64,000 bases of DNA from Hoylesella loescheii DSM 19665 = JCM 12249 = ATCC 15930. GTDB taxonomy: Bacteria > Bacteroidota > Bacteroidia > Bacteroidales > Bacteroidaceae. Position numbers and translations under genes: made by a program. This document shows, in pieces, positions 37,213 through 47,517 of this stretch. Location of the stretch: contig NZ_KB899215.1 in NCBI RefSeq assembly GCF_000378085.1, positions 124,001 to 188,000 on the forward strand, written 5' to 3'. Position 1 is the first letter of the stretch; each line of letters begins with the position of its first letter. The notes beneath the pieces were generated by a model. The model did not search any database, had not been told where the DNA came from, and saw only the letters and a list, made by a program, of their open reading frames with translations.

Positions 37213-39672
37213 ATGCGCATAAGGTTACTCCTTATATATATAGTGGGTGCTTTGTTGGCTCTTGCCACTTTGCCAACAAGTGCCGCCACGCCAATGGGAC
37301 CGCGCCATTTGGCGAACGATCCCGACACGCTACGCCAGGGAAAAGACCTTGGTGAGGTGGTTGTGGTGGCTCGCCGAAAGCTTATTCAGATGCGCAACGA
37401 TACCACGTTCATCAATGTGGGCGGACTGCATACCAAGCGTGGAGGTAGTTTGGAATATTTGTTACGTAAGGTTCCGGGCATGCGTTACGACCGCGTGACG
37501 GGGCGATTAACCTATAATGGCAAGCCGCTAGTTAAAATCAACCTTAACGGATCTACCTTCATGGGCAACAATATTGCGCGAGCCTTGGCCGCCTTACCAG
37601 CCGAAGCCGTATCGCAACTTAAAATCTACGATTTGCTTTCTACCCTTGAAAAGGCCACGGGCGTTACCGACGGACTGCAAGAACTTACGCTCGACATTCA
37701 GACTAAGGAAGAATTTAACGGTGCCCTTACCACAAACGTTAAGGCCGAACATGGTACGCAGAGCCGACGCAACGACAGTGCACTGCTTAATTGGCTACGT
37801 TCGAACGGCGAAAACCTATCGTTGGGCTTGGCAAGTAGCAACTTGGAAAGTACTACGGCTGGCAACGGCAATTATACCAACTCGCTATCTGTAGACGGGA
37901 ACAAGCATCTAGGCAAACGATTGAAGCTTAACGGCAGTGTTTCGCTTATCAATTTCCACCAGGAAATGCAAGGTTCGAGTTACAGCGAAGAATATCTGAC
38001 GACAGGAACACGGGCAGATGCCTCCACAAGCGATATGCATGGGCGCAACACCAACGGCTCGCTGTGGTTGTCTTCTACTTACGAACTGTCTAAACGCAGT
38101 CAGCTTAACGTGAATTTTTCTACCAACCTGTATGGCAGCAAAAGCGAAAATGCGCAAGAAACACAACTGTTCGACAAGCGTGCGCGTATAGATACCGTGA
38201 CGTTGGGCAAGGAAAATGCCATCTCGCGCAGTCATTCGGCCAGCATTAACGCCTCAGCCGACTTCACCCACACATTCTCAGAAGGTGGTACGGCACTGAG
38301 TATTGTGGCTCGGATGGATGCAAACAATGCCGAGAGTAACAGTAATACGCACAGTACAACGCATTATCGTCAATTGAAAAACAAGCTGGGCACCGACTCT
38401 TTACAGCTTCGAGATTTGGAACAGCTATCTCCCACGCAGTCAAGACAAACATCGCTTACCGCACTTCTTACGCAACCATTGGGCAAGAAAATGCGATTAC
38501 AAGCAGGGTGGGGTGTTGTTGCGGCCAAGAACTACCGCAAGCAAGACACCTACGACAAGGCCATAAACAATGGACAGTGGGTAGACAGTCTTAGTAATGA
38601 AAGCCGTCTGACATCGCTAGGACAAGAATTGCGACTGATATTCAACTACGATGGCGAGCATTTCAGCGCTAACGGTGGCGTCACGTTTCTTCCGCAGCAC
38701 AAACGATTTCATCAACGATACCATGGTGAGGCAAGAGATACTACCTTGCGACACGCCGACTTTAAGCCCATGGCACATGTTCGATGGCGTGGAAAGGGCA
38801 TGAGCGTACGCTTGGAGTATTCAGGCTACACCTCGCAACCCAGTGCAGAGATGTTACTTGCTTTTCGAAACACCACCGACCCCTTGGCAGTTCGAGAAGG
38901 AAACCCCAACCTTAAGCCCGCGTTCAATAGCATGTTTGGCCTAGAATGGGAACATGAGCAATGGGGACTTTCGCTAAGCGCCAACTTCCAAACCACATTT
39001 AACGACTTTGCCGAAGAGATGCGGCTAGACCGCCAGTCGGGTGCGCGCCACTATCGACAGGTGAACATCAACGGCAATAATAGTCTTAATGCCAATTTGG
39101 GATGGAATAAACAACTGGGTTTATGGAACTTGGGACTGGACATGTCTATGGGATGGCGGCGCGAAGTGTCGCTTAATGGCGATGAAGACGATGTGGCAGT
39201 GAAGAAAAGTGTGACCAAGGTACGTGAGGGAGATCTGTTTTTGCTCTGCGGTTTTGTACCCAAATGGGGCGACATAACACTTGGTACGCGTTGGCAACCA
39301 CGCTTCTCGCACAATAGTCAGACGCAAACGCGCGTGCAAAATCACGACTTTTCGCTAAGCGTTAATGCTATGGTCGACCTACCTTTCGACCTCGAACTAT
39401 CCACCGATGCTTCTTGTTACCTGCATCGAGGTACAATGACCAGCAGCGATGCCGACCAATGGCTGTGGAATATGTCGTTGGCTTGGAGCTTTCTACGTGC
39501 CAAGCAGGCCACGCTAACCCTTAGTTGGAACGACATCCTTAATCGTCGGCAAAGTCTTGAACGCAACGCCTCTGCTTCAGGATTTAGCGAAACCTATCGC
39601 CCCGTGATAAAAAGCTACGTGCTGCTGTCGTTTAGTTACCAACTTAACTTCAAGAAGAAAGAGGCTATGTAA
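37213..39672 (+). CDS. TonB-receptor-like outer-membrane beta-barrel protein
   Basis: An 819-residue outer-membrane protein. After a signal peptide (ATLPTSAA) comes a short plug-like region: GEVVVVARRKLIQMRNDTTF, then LEYLLRKVPGMRYD, and GKPLVKINLNGSTFMG. A long barrel follows, rich in alternating aromatic strands and ending SYQLNFKKKEAM. There is no carboxypeptidase-like domain at the start. It resembles the OMP_b-brl_3 group rather than SusC. No SusD partner is adjacent, and the substrate is unknown. A repeat element begins 10 bp after its stop codon. Confidence 0.8.
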   Translation: MRIRLLLIYIVGALLALATLPTSAATPMGPRHLANDPDTLRQGKDLGEVVVVARRKLIQMRNDTTFINVGGLHTKRGGSLEYLLRKVPGMRYDRVTGRLTYNGKPLVKINLNGSTFMGNNIARALAALPAEAVSQLKIYDLLSTLEKATGVTDGLQELTLDIQTKEEFNGALTTNVKAEHGTQSRRNDSALLNWLRSNGENLSLGLASSNLESTTAGNGNYTNSLSVDGNKHLGKRLKLNGSVSLINFHQEMQGSSYSEEYLTTGTRADASTSDMHGRNTNGSLWLSSTYELSKRSQLNVNFSTNLYGSKSENAQETQLFDKRARIDTVTLGKENAISRSHSASINASADFTHTFSEGGTALSIVARMDANNAESNSNTHSTTHYRQLKNKLGTDSLQLRDLEQLSPTQSRQTSLTALLTQPLGKKMRLQAGWGVVAAKNYRKQDTYDKAINNGQWVDSLSNESRLTSLGQELRLIFNYDGEHFSANGGVTFLPQHKRFHQRYHGEARDTTLRHADFKPMAHVRWRGKGMSVRLEYSGYTSQPSAEMLLAFRNTTDPLAVREGNPNLKPAFNSMFGLEWEHEQWGLSLSANFQTTFNDFAEEMRLDRQSGARHYRQVNINGNNSLNANLGWNKQLGLWNLGLDMSMGWRREVSLNGDEDDVAVKKSVTKVREGDLFLLCGFVPKWGDITLGTRWQPRFSHNSQTQTRVQNHDFSLSVNAMVDLPFDLELSTDASCYLHRGTMTSSDADQWLWNMSLAWSFLRAKQATLTLSWNDILNRRQSLERNASASGFSETYRPVIKSYVLLSFSYQLNFKKKEAM

Positions 39673-39681
39673 CTGAATGTT

Positions 39682-40313
39682 TACGCGAGTTCGGGATAAG
39701 ATACAATGCTTTCTTGAGCAAGATTAGATAAAAAACGAATATCTATATTACCCCTACTGTTACGCGGTAGCTGATATAACGAATTCCTCTTATCCCCAAA
39801 CTCGCGTTAATCTTGCCCAAGAAAGCATCGTATCTTATCCCCAATTCACGTAACGTTTGATGGTAGCTTCGTACTATCTAGGCGGTTCGTTCCACGGCCT
39901 ATCACCGCCACCAACTCACCCTTCCTACCTCTAAACGCCACCTTTTACCCCTCACCCGATAAGCTCTTGTAGTGAGCTTTTTCAGTTCCCGCCTTGTTAC
40001 AGCTAAGTTGGACTCCTGTTCCAGCTAAGTTGGAACAGTGTTCCAATTCAACTGGAACAGCATTCCAATTCAATTGGAACAACCGTCCAAAACATATTTA
40101 ACACGGCGATTAATCTATTAATGCATAATCAGAGCTTAGAAGGCGCATTCTCGGAACGATGAAAATGCGAACGACGGAATGGCTAATTGGCGAGTTTGGG
40201 ACAAGAAACCATGCTATCTGAACAAGATTGGACAAGTAAAAAAATGGCTATCTTGCCGCCTAGTGCTAAGCGACAGAAAGCATACCGATTGTGATTTATC
40301 CCGAACTCGCATA
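39682..40313 (-). repeat. Composite MITE-like element, full copy (reverse orientation)
   Basis: Ends are ACGCGAGTTCGGGATAAGA and TTATCCCGAACTCGC. The left small module is enlarged: after ttatccccaaactcgcg a second partial repeat of aagaaagcatcgtatcttatcc follows. The core carries TGGA(A)C at 40009, 40031, 40053 and 40075, an exact 22-bp period. Remaining sequence up to 40590 shows nothing that I can support. Confidence 0.8.
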
Positions 40314-40599
40314 ATGTTTGAACCATTCATATTGAGAGAGATAGGAAGATACCTATTGAATGGATAGTCGCTCTTATTAGTATGTAGCTGTTTGTTTCTC
40401 ATTTGCCAGGTGCATTGTATCAAGAAAAAATCTCAAATGGCGTTTTTGGATAGATAGTTAGCGCGGTTCTTCATGTACCGAAGAGCGGAAGTAGTGAACG
40501 TATGCTGCAGGTTAAGAATTTCTACTAACGAACGTTAGCAAATAAACAATTAAATGGGGGCTGTCAATAATACTGATTGACAAACCAACATGCGTAAGA

Positions 40600-40640
40600 T
40601 GGGCCTAGCGCTTTCTCTTGTTGAGGTTACGATAGGCCCA
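40600..40640 (-). terminator. Hairpin downstream of the susC-susD operon
   Basis: TGGGCCTA (40600-40607) pairs with TAGGCCCA (40633-40640). It lies 60 bp after the last gene of the operon. No T run follows on the minus strand, so it may act as a 3' end stabiliser rather than a classical terminator. Confidence 0.45.
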
Positions 40641-40699
40641 TTATACATTTAACTTTAAAATGTGTCGTAAGCTAGCAATTGTTGCAAACGAACATCTTG

Positions 40700-41521
40700 T
40701 TATGGATTGGGGACGAACGTTTCACTTACATCACCAAACGACTTTTTACTGCTGTAATATTGCATAACCAGTGTAACCTTATTGTTATCGTAAAGTTTAC
40801 AACCGCGATTTTCGTCTATAGCAATGTCTTGATTGTTCTCTTTTGTGGCAAGGTCGCGAATGTAAATGCCGTTTCTGACGGTCATTTGTACAGGAACGGA
40901 AACAAATTGGTAGTCGTCTTTCTTTGTATTTAGCAAATTGAACTTGATTGACAGCTTGCCGCCATAGACCTTGTTTAGTCGATAAAGACCTTCGCGGTTA
41001 GTGCACTTTTGCAACACTACGTTTTGCACAGTTTTTTCTTTGTTGAAAGTTAACAATGCAAACGTGTAAGAACCTGTGGCTACATCGACCCATGCTAAAC
41101 CCGCAAAGTCAATCACTTTGAGCATACTTTTGCCCGCACCGGTGGCCACTATGGCTACTTTATAGTCTGCTTGCATTCCTTCAATTGTAATGTCTGCTGT
41201 TGAAGTACCCGACAAACCTTCAACCTTTGTCCCATTTTTCGTTACAAAATCTTTAATGCCATCTTCGCCACCTTGCTGAAATTTCGCTTCATATTCATCC
41301 TTAGGAATGTTGGCGTAGTACACAGCTTGTGTTTGGTTATTGGTTGCTACACGCAAAACCAAGTCGTTATCTGGGTCTAGTGGAGCATTGACATCAAGTT
41401 GGTATATTGTTGCTACGGGTGCACCGTCGTTGCCTGGTTCGCTGCCTTGCTCGTCTACACATGCAGTAATGAAAGCCAAACCCAACAATGCCCATGCAAA
41501 ATTGATAATATTTTGTTTCAT
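40700..41521 (-). CDS. Surface lipoprotein of the susC-susD operon
   Basis: A 273-residue lipoprotein (lipobox AFITAC, cysteine 21). It is beta-rich with no recognised carbohydrate-binding motif. As the third gene after susC and susD it holds the position of SusE/SusF-type accessory proteins, which bind the substrate at the cell surface. That role is inferred from position only. Confidence 0.7.
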   Translation of the reverse strand: MKQNIINFAWALLGLAFITACVDEQGSEPGNDGAPVATIYQLDVNAPLDPDNDLVLRVATNNQTQAVYYANIPKDEYEAKFQQGGEDGIKDFVTKNGTKVEGLSGTSTADITIEGMQADYKVAIVATGAGKSMLKVIDFAGLAWVDVATGSYTFALLTFNKEKTVQNVVLQKCTNREGLYRLNKVYGGKLSIKFNLLNTKKDDYQFVSVPVQMTVRNGIYIRDLATKENNQDIAIDENRGCKLYDNNKVTLVMQYYSSKKSFGDVSETFVPNP

Positions 41522-41603
41522 TGTATATACTTCGTTTAGTTTATGACATAATTATATTAGGCGCGTTTCAATAAATAATAATTCGCCTTTACTTCTGCTG
41601 GCA

Positions 41604-43280
41604 TCAGAACTGGTATTCCTGCGAGTCCTTACTGGGATGTGAAGGAATATCATTATTGGTGCAAGCCCTGTTATACCTGTTTTCTGTATCGATGATGTAC
41701 AGGTTCATCCATTTGGGGTAGGTGGTGGTGTTCCATCGATAGCCTGCCGTATGATTGGTATGGGGATAGCTACGTATGATACCTTTGTTGAGTCGCTTTA
41801 CGTCAAAAGTTGCAAAGCCTTCACCCCACAGTTCAACTCGGCGTTGCCACCACACTTCATTCTGGAAAGCTGAGGTAGATGTGTTTCCGTATGCCTCATT
41901 GTGTTTGCCGTACACGAAGTTTGGGTCGCGCGTCTTGGCAAACTCAGTAAGCAGGGTGATGCCTCGCCCTTGATCTTGCATGCCAGCAGCTTCGATTTCA
42001 ATAAGTTTCATCTCCTCCACACGCATCAGTGGTACCCACACGGCAAATCCCTTGTGTTGGTTGGCGCGGCCTTCTACACCCCCAATGGTCCTAAACTTCA
42101 CTTGTATGCCACCTACATTAAGCTGTGCTGCATTCGCACTTGTTTTCAGTTGTTTGGCATAAGCCACATCTTCTTGGAAAGCATACGTCCGTAAAGCTTC
42201 TATCTGTTTACCCTCTTTAAGAGTGTCTAAAGCGAAGTCGATAAATACCTTACGTCGCCAATCGGTAGTGGGGATAGTTTCGAACAAGTGTCGGTCGATG
42301 TTCATCAATCCACCATAGTTGGAAGCGTACCCGCATCCAGACAAACTTTCGTTAATCATCACCGATCCCCAAGAGGAGTCTGCGTCGTTTAAACGGATAT
42401 TAGGATCTTCCTCTTTGTACTTAACGCCAAACATCCAGGCGCCATTGGGTGTGTTGAAGCCAAGGTCTTTACTTGTATAGTCTGCCTCGTTCATCAATGT
42501 ATAGTTCTCTTGTGCCAGTTTGGCGTATTTCTCTGCATTTGCCCAATCTTGTGTTTCTAGGTAGGCACGTGCTTTAAGTCCATAAACCACACTTACATCA
42601 GGCTTCAGGATATCTTTGCGTACATATCCTTTTAGCAGTTCTTCAGCCTTGTCTAAGTCAGAGATGATGAAAGCCCACATATCTTCGTTGCTTTTACGTG
42701 GGTTGTTATACGTTTCTGCTTGCGTTGTCTTTTCTGTAACCAAAGGTAGTGTTTCTGCCTTCTTATTAAGCGAATAGGGTTCTGCAGCATACATACGCGC
42801 TACATCCATGTAAAACATGGCCCTCATGGCATGTGCTATACCTGCTCCAATGCGTCTGGAAGGATCGGGGTTATCGCCCGCCAATCCCACAACAATGTTG
42901 CAATTCTTTATCCATTTGGAATAATATGTCCAAGGCATTTGGCAAACTGCATAGCCTGGCCCTAATCTCTCGCTAACGGTATACCACGAGTCGTAATGGT
43001 TGTTTTTACCCACCACGGCGATGTCTTGTCCCAGTGCGTCGCGTTCCAAGAAAAAGCAAGGGTAGCCAGCGTCCGTCACATTGGTGCTATTGGGTCTATA
43101 AAGGAATTGCCCAACGAGGTTGGAGGTTATTGCATCCACAAAATTGTCGAATGCGCCAGGTGCATCAGAGGCTTGTCCTCCAGTTATAATGTTGCTTTGG
43201 GGGTCTACCTCTTCAATACAACTCGAAACCACGTTGCATGCCAAAAAGGCAGCCATTAGTTTGATTGCTATATGTTTCAT
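41604..43280 (-). CDS. SusD/RagB family nutrient-binding lipoprotein
   Basis: A 558-residue lipoprotein (VVSSC, cysteine 21) with the helical TPR-like body of SusD proteins. Typical segments are RAMFYMDVARMYA, KAETLPLVTEKT, DLDKAEELLKG, LKARAYLETQDWANAEKYA and, near the end, WWQRRVELWGEGFATFDVKRL. SusD proteins form the lid on the partner SusC channel and bind the ligand. It lies 29 bp after susC. Confidence 0.93.
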   Translation of the reverse strand: MKHIAIKLMAAFLACNVVSSCIEEVDPQSNIITGGQASDAPGAFDNFVDAITSNLVGQFLYRPNSTNVTDAGYPCFFLERDALGQDIAVVGKNNHYDSWYTVSERLGPGYAVCQMPWTYYSKWIKNCNIVVGLAGDNPDPSRRIGAGIAHAMRAMFYMDVARMYAAEPYSLNKKAETLPLVTEKTTQAETYNNPRKSNEDMWAFIISDLDKAEELLKGYVRKDILKPDVSVVYGLKARAYLETQDWANAEKYAKLAQENYTLMNEADYTSKDLGFNTPNGAWMFGVKYKEEDPNIRLNDADSSWGSVMINESLSGCGYASNYGGLMNIDRHLFETIPTTDWRRKVFIDFALDTLKEGKQIEALRTYAFQEDVAYAKQLKTSANAAQLNVGGIQVKFRTIGGVEGRANQHKGFAVWVPLMRVEEMKLIEIEAAGMQDQGRGITLLTEFAKTRDPNFVYGKHNEAYGNTSTSAFQNEVWWQRRVELWGEGFATFDVKRLNKGIIRSYPHTNHTAGYRWNTTTYPKWMNLYIIDTENRYNRACTNNDIPSHPSKDSQEYQF

Positions 43281-43309
43281 AAACTTTCTCTTTTGAAATT
43301 AGGTTTGTT

Positions 43310-46300
43310 TTAGAATGTCACTTGCAATCCACCCGTGATATTACGCGTGGGCGAATAAACGCCTACCGACTTGTTACCATCGAATGAATAGCGTGGATCG
43401 AAGCCCTTACGAGCCGACCAGAAATAGAGGTTTTCTCCTGCAACGTATACACGTAGCGTAGAAATCTTATAGCGTCCAGTAAGTGTCCTTGGTAGAGTAT
43501 ATCCTACGGTGAACGACTGGAAGTTTAGATAGCTGGCATTGGTGAGCCACCTGTTAGAACTTTTCGCTGAATAGTCTTCTCCATACTGGAAGCGCGGGAT
43601 GTTACTAGACGTATTGTTAGGTGTCCATGATTTGAGGACGTCTTTGTGGAAGTTAGAGCCAGTTGGTTGGCTTTCCACAGGGTTCATCAAGGAAGCGTAT
43701 CTGCTGTCGTAAACTTTACCGCCTAGTTGATAGTCAAACGTGAATGTGGCATCGAAGCCATACGCTTCGACTGTTGTACTAAATCCACCCGAAGCCTTGG
43801 GTAGTACTGACCCTTGCTCGTAGAAAGAGGCTTCAGAAATTTTTGTTGTAGTACCATTACGCTTTTTGTTTGGGAACGAGCTTCGGTCTTTAACAGCCAC
43901 ATCCGTGTCTACATAATACAAGGCTTGTCCATGTTCGTTTACGCCTGCATACTCGGGTAGCAGCATATTATAAAGAGGTTTCCCTACTTCGTACCAACAT
44001 TCGTGGCCTGTCCCATTGTCTACGTATCCACCATAGTCTTGCGTTTTCTGTTGAGGCAACTTCAATATCTTGGTGGTATTGTGGGCTAGCATGGCTGTAA
44101 TGCTCCAAGTGATATCGCGTGTACGAATAGGTGTAGCGGTAAGTGAAAGTTCTAAACCGCTGTTGCGCATGTCGCCAACATTGGCGTAATAGCCGCGTGT
44201 TCCAGAAAATTCAGGGAGAGAAAGCCAAAAGAGCATGTCTGAAATTTTCTTGCTGTATACGTCTATACTGCCCGACAAGAGATTCTTCCAAAGCGAGAAC
44301 TCCACACCAACATTCAGGTTGGTTGTTGTTTCCCAGGTGAGATCAGGATTTCCTGGCATCCTGAATGAGGGTGACATAGTTGTATCCGACGATTTAGAAA
44401 GCCTATATTGGTCGGCATAGAACCAGTTCTCTCCCAAAGCATCGTTACCTTGCTGACCCAGTGAGAGTTTCAACTTAAGGTGATTTACCCAAGGTATATT
44501 GAAGAAACTTTCCTTCTCTATGTTCCAAGCGCCTCCTATTGACCAAAAGTCGCCCCATCGGTTTTCTTTCTTGAATCGTGACGATGCGTCTCTACGATAA
44601 GACAGCGATCCATAGTATTTATCCTTATAGCTGTAAAGCATGCGGCTAAACCAACCCTCTACATTGTATCGCTCTGCATAAGATCTGTTGTCTGATTTGG
44701 TAGCAAAAGCATCTAGTTCCAATATTTTAGGCGAGAATCCACCCGTCGCCGTTCCATTGAGGTAACGCAATTGGTCGTTGTAATACTCGTGACCAGCTAG
44801 CACGTCTACATCGTGATCGCCAAATACCTTATGGAAATCTAGGGTCTGTACATTGTTGGTGCGCAGATAATAATATTGGTACTTTGTAAGCTCGCCGTTT
44901 ACATTCACCTTGGGTCCATACAGGCTGTTGTCATATTCAGAACGGGTTATATGTTGAAAGTTCAGGTTGCTTGTGGCATTGAATTTCAACCACTCGGTGA
45001 AAACAATATCTATGTTGAATGTTCCATTGAATTGGTTTACCAAAAAATTCTTTTGGTTGTAGCGGTTAGCACCAAGCGGGTTGCCTTGTGAGGAAAACGC
45101 GCGTGGCGCATTGTCTACGAAGTTGTTTCCTGGCACACCATAGTCGTAATGTGGATTCCCATTCTTGTCGGTACGTATGACAGGGTTCCCGTTGGCATCG
45201 AGGGTACGCACGTAGAGCGGATAAATTGGTGCTATCATGGACGTAAAATACAACAAGTTGGAGGAATTGAGCTGATCGTCCATTTTAGGGTTCTGGTTCT
45301 TGCTGGAGTGTACGTAGTCTATATTTCCACCAACCTTTAACCATTTCTTTGCTTGATAGTCTGCCTTCAGGCGTGCTGTATAACGCTCGTAGTCGGAGTA
45401 AAGTATCACGCCATTGTCTTTCAGATAGCCAGCACTGGCAAAGAACGACGAACGAGTGTTACCACCACTTACGCTTACATTATAATCTTGCCTGAACGAA
45501 CTTCGGTAAGCCTCTTTCGTCCAGTCGTCGGGAGTCATATGATAGGTTTCTCCATTCGAAGCCTTATAAGTGCGACCAAGTGTGGCTTTGGGATTTAGCT
45601 TACCGTCTTCTCCAATGAGTTGTTCGCCCGTTGGTACAGTATAGACGTTGTAACCCAATTGGGAAAGCATCTCTGTGTTAGCCTTCGTATGGGCATCGCT
45701 AGCGCTCATGCCATCGTTGTAATAGTACTTATTGCGCAACATGCCATAGTAGGTTTCATAATATTGCCCTGGGTCTTTTATAACATCGTAATCTTGTATG
45801 GCCCTGCTGTTGCTGCCCCATTTCATGTCTACCGTAACTATAGCTTCGCTGGTGTTTCCACGTTTGGTGGTAATAAGTATTACACCCGATGCTCCACGTG
45901 CACCATAAAGCGCGGCACTTGCTGCATCTTTAAGTACAGTAACACTTTCTATGTCTTGTTGGGGAATGTTGCTTAATGAACCGGCATAAGGGGCACCATC
46001 CACGATAATTAAGGGGTCGGTCTTTGCCTTAAGTGAAGATATACCGCGGATGTTCATCTTTCCATTGCTAGCACCAGGCTCTCCCGACGCCTCACGCATC
46101 TGAAATCCAGGAACGGTTCCTGCAAGCGTGCTACTGACATTTGTAGAGATACGCTTTGAAAGATCTTTAGAGGAAACCACAGCCGCAGAACCGGTAAAAG
46201 CCGATTTCTTTTGTGTACCGAATGCCACCACCATTACTTCATCGATGGTGTTGTCTTCGGTTTCCAGTTCAACACGCATGTTAGCCTTTGCTGTAAGCAC

Positions 46301-46540
46301 CTTGCTTTTCATGCCAATGTACGAGAATTCAAGTTTAGCGTTTGTGGGTACAGAAATCGAGAACTTTCCATCGATGTCTGTTACGGTACCCGTGGTTGTG
46401 CCTACCACTTTTACCGAGGCTCCCACCACGGGCTCATTGTCGGGTAGTGAAACTACCACACCTCCCACATGTGTTTGCGCCAGCGCCATTCCCGCAGTGA
46501 GGAATACGCCTACAAAGAATAAGATTAGCCTTTTGGTCAT
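43310..46540 (-). CDS. SusC/RagA family TonB-dependent transporter
   Basis: A 1,076-residue outer-membrane transporter. After the signal peptide (AGMALAQ) it has a carboxypeptidase-like domain (VGGVVVSLPDNEPVVGASVKVVGTT). A TonB-box region follows (IDEVMVVAFGTQKKSAFTGS), then a plug (LAGTVPGFQM, GKMNIRGISSLKAKTDPLIIVDG) and a barrel ending GGLQVTF. It imports oligosaccharides or peptides with the SusD protein. No glycoside hydrolase lies nearby, so the substrate cannot be predicted. Confidence 0.94.
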   Translation of the reverse strand: MTKRLILFFVGVFLTAGMALAQTHVGGVVVSLPDNEPVVGASVKVVGTTTGTVTDIDGKFSISVPTNAKLEFSYIGMKSKVLTAKANMRVELETEDNTIDEVMVVAFGTQKKSAFTGSAAVVSSKDLSKRISTNVSSTLAGTVPGFQMREASGEPGASNGKMNIRGISSLKAKTDPLIIVDGAPYAGSLSNIPQQDIESVTVLKDAASAALYGARGASGVILITTKRGNTSEAIVTVDMKWGSNSRAIQDYDVIKDPGQYYETYYGMLRNKYYYNDGMSASDAHTKANTEMLSQLGYNVYTVPTGEQLIGEDGKLNPKATLGRTYKASNGETYHMTPDDWTKEAYRSSFRQDYNVSVSGGNTRSSFFASAGYLKDNGVILYSDYERYTARLKADYQAKKWLKVGGNIDYVHSSKNQNPKMDDQLNSSNLLYFTSMIAPIYPLYVRTLDANGNPVIRTDKNGNPHYDYGVPGNNFVDNAPRAFSSQGNPLGANRYNQKNFLVNQFNGTFNIDIVFTEWLKFNATSNLNFQHITRSEYDNSLYGPKVNVNGELTKYQYYYLRTNNVQTLDFHKVFGDHDVDVLAGHEYYNDQLRYLNGTATGGFSPKILELDAFATKSDNRSYAERYNVEGWFSRMLYSYKDKYYGSLSYRRDASSRFKKENRWGDFWSIGGAWNIEKESFFNIPWVNHLKLKLSLGQQGNDALGENWFYADQYRLSKSSDTTMSPSFRMPGNPDLTWETTTNLNVGVEFSLWKNLLSGSIDVYSKKISDMLFWLSLPEFSGTRGYYANVGDMRNSGLELSLTATPIRTRDITWSITAMLAHNTTKILKLPQQKTQDYGGYVDNGTGHECWYEVGKPLYNMLLPEYAGVNEHGQALYYVDTDVAVKDRSSFPNKKRNGTTTKISEASFYEQGSVLPKASGGFSTTVEAYGFDATFTFDYQLGGKVYDSRYASLMNPVESQPTGSNFHKDVLKSWTPNNTSSNIPRFQYGEDYSAKSSNRWLTNASYLNFQSFTVGYTLPRTLTGRYKISTLRVYVAGENLYFWSARKGFDPRYSFDGNKSVGVYSPTRNITGGLQVTF

Positions 46541-46812
46541 AATTCTTCTTTTTAAAATTACTACTATCTGGTTTCAAATCAGGTTCAGACGTTTCAGCCT
46601 GTATGTAGGTTATAGCCATACTGGATTTATTTTTTGGTGCTTTCGGGGTGTGTCTTCTCCGGATAGTACGCAAGGGCTTGCAAATATGCAAATGGTTCCA
46701 ACCTGTTACCGAGCTACCGAGCCTTGGCGCTGTATGGTGGGTTATCGCCTATTTTGAATTAATTACATCAGTGCATTGTCTCACTTAAAGACAAAGACTT
46801 GTTTCGTTTTGG

Positions 46813-46844
46813 CAAATTTATGAAAACATCTGCAATGTTCCAAA
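46813..46844 (-). promoter_or_regulatory. Promoter of the susC-susD operon
   Basis: On the minus strand TTTG is followed after 20 bases by TAAATTTG, a full consensus match. It predicts a leader of about 260 bases before the susC start, long enough for post-transcriptional control. Confidence 0.8.
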
Positions 46845-47438
46845 CTTTTTGAAAAGAAAATCTTACCATGCGTAACTTTTCTTAATTAAGTGGGGAGAGA
46901 AAGGTGTAATTTTGTCAGTTTGTTTTTCTCTAATGTGCGGATACCTCGTTGTTTTGTCGTTTAAATCAACTCACGTTATCTTAGTGTGTAACAATATCCC
47001 CCCAGATGTGGTACAGCAAGAGTTATTAAAGCGGTGTTTGATATCCCTTTAATGGCTGTTTAAGAGAATGTAAGATGCTGTACAAAGTCTGACATTTTTC
47101 CTGCGATTTCTTGTGTTTAATCCCTTTGATTGAGATGAATAAGAAAGTAGTATAAGGGTGTTTTGTGTGTAGTTCTTGTGCATACGCGTGCGTGTCCATG
47201 ATAATATAAGCGGTATGGCGTTAACGAAATAAAGGCGACAAAGGCTTGATTTCTCTTGCACCTAACGACCAAAAAAATGCTCAATGGCTTTCGTCTTTGA
47301 AATAAAATGACGATATTTGCATACTATTTAATGCTCGCTAAGCCTTCTTGTTGTAACAATTGGCAGTACTAGTGGTGGGCGAAAACTAAAAAGAAAGAAA
47401 CCTAAGAGTGCTTTCGTTAATGCGAATGAGCAACGCCA

Positions 47439-47488
47439 AGTTTGCTTGGGCATTGTCATGGTGAGAGAACGCACTTTTTGAGGAACGA
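47439..47488 (+). repeat. Leader repeat shared with 61571-61618
   Basis: About 50 bp (tttgcttggg ... gaacgcactttttgag) with roughly three quarters of positions shared with 61571-61618, both shortly upstream of a plus-strand ATG. The rest of 46845-47438 shows no gene. Confidence 0.55.
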
Positions 47489-47517
47489 GAAAAGAAACAA
47501 CAACATTACGCAAAAAC

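Noticed and set aside
46541..46800. Riboswitch in the susC leader
   Set aside because: I looked for thiamine, cobalamin and SAM-type conserved blocks and found none that fit.
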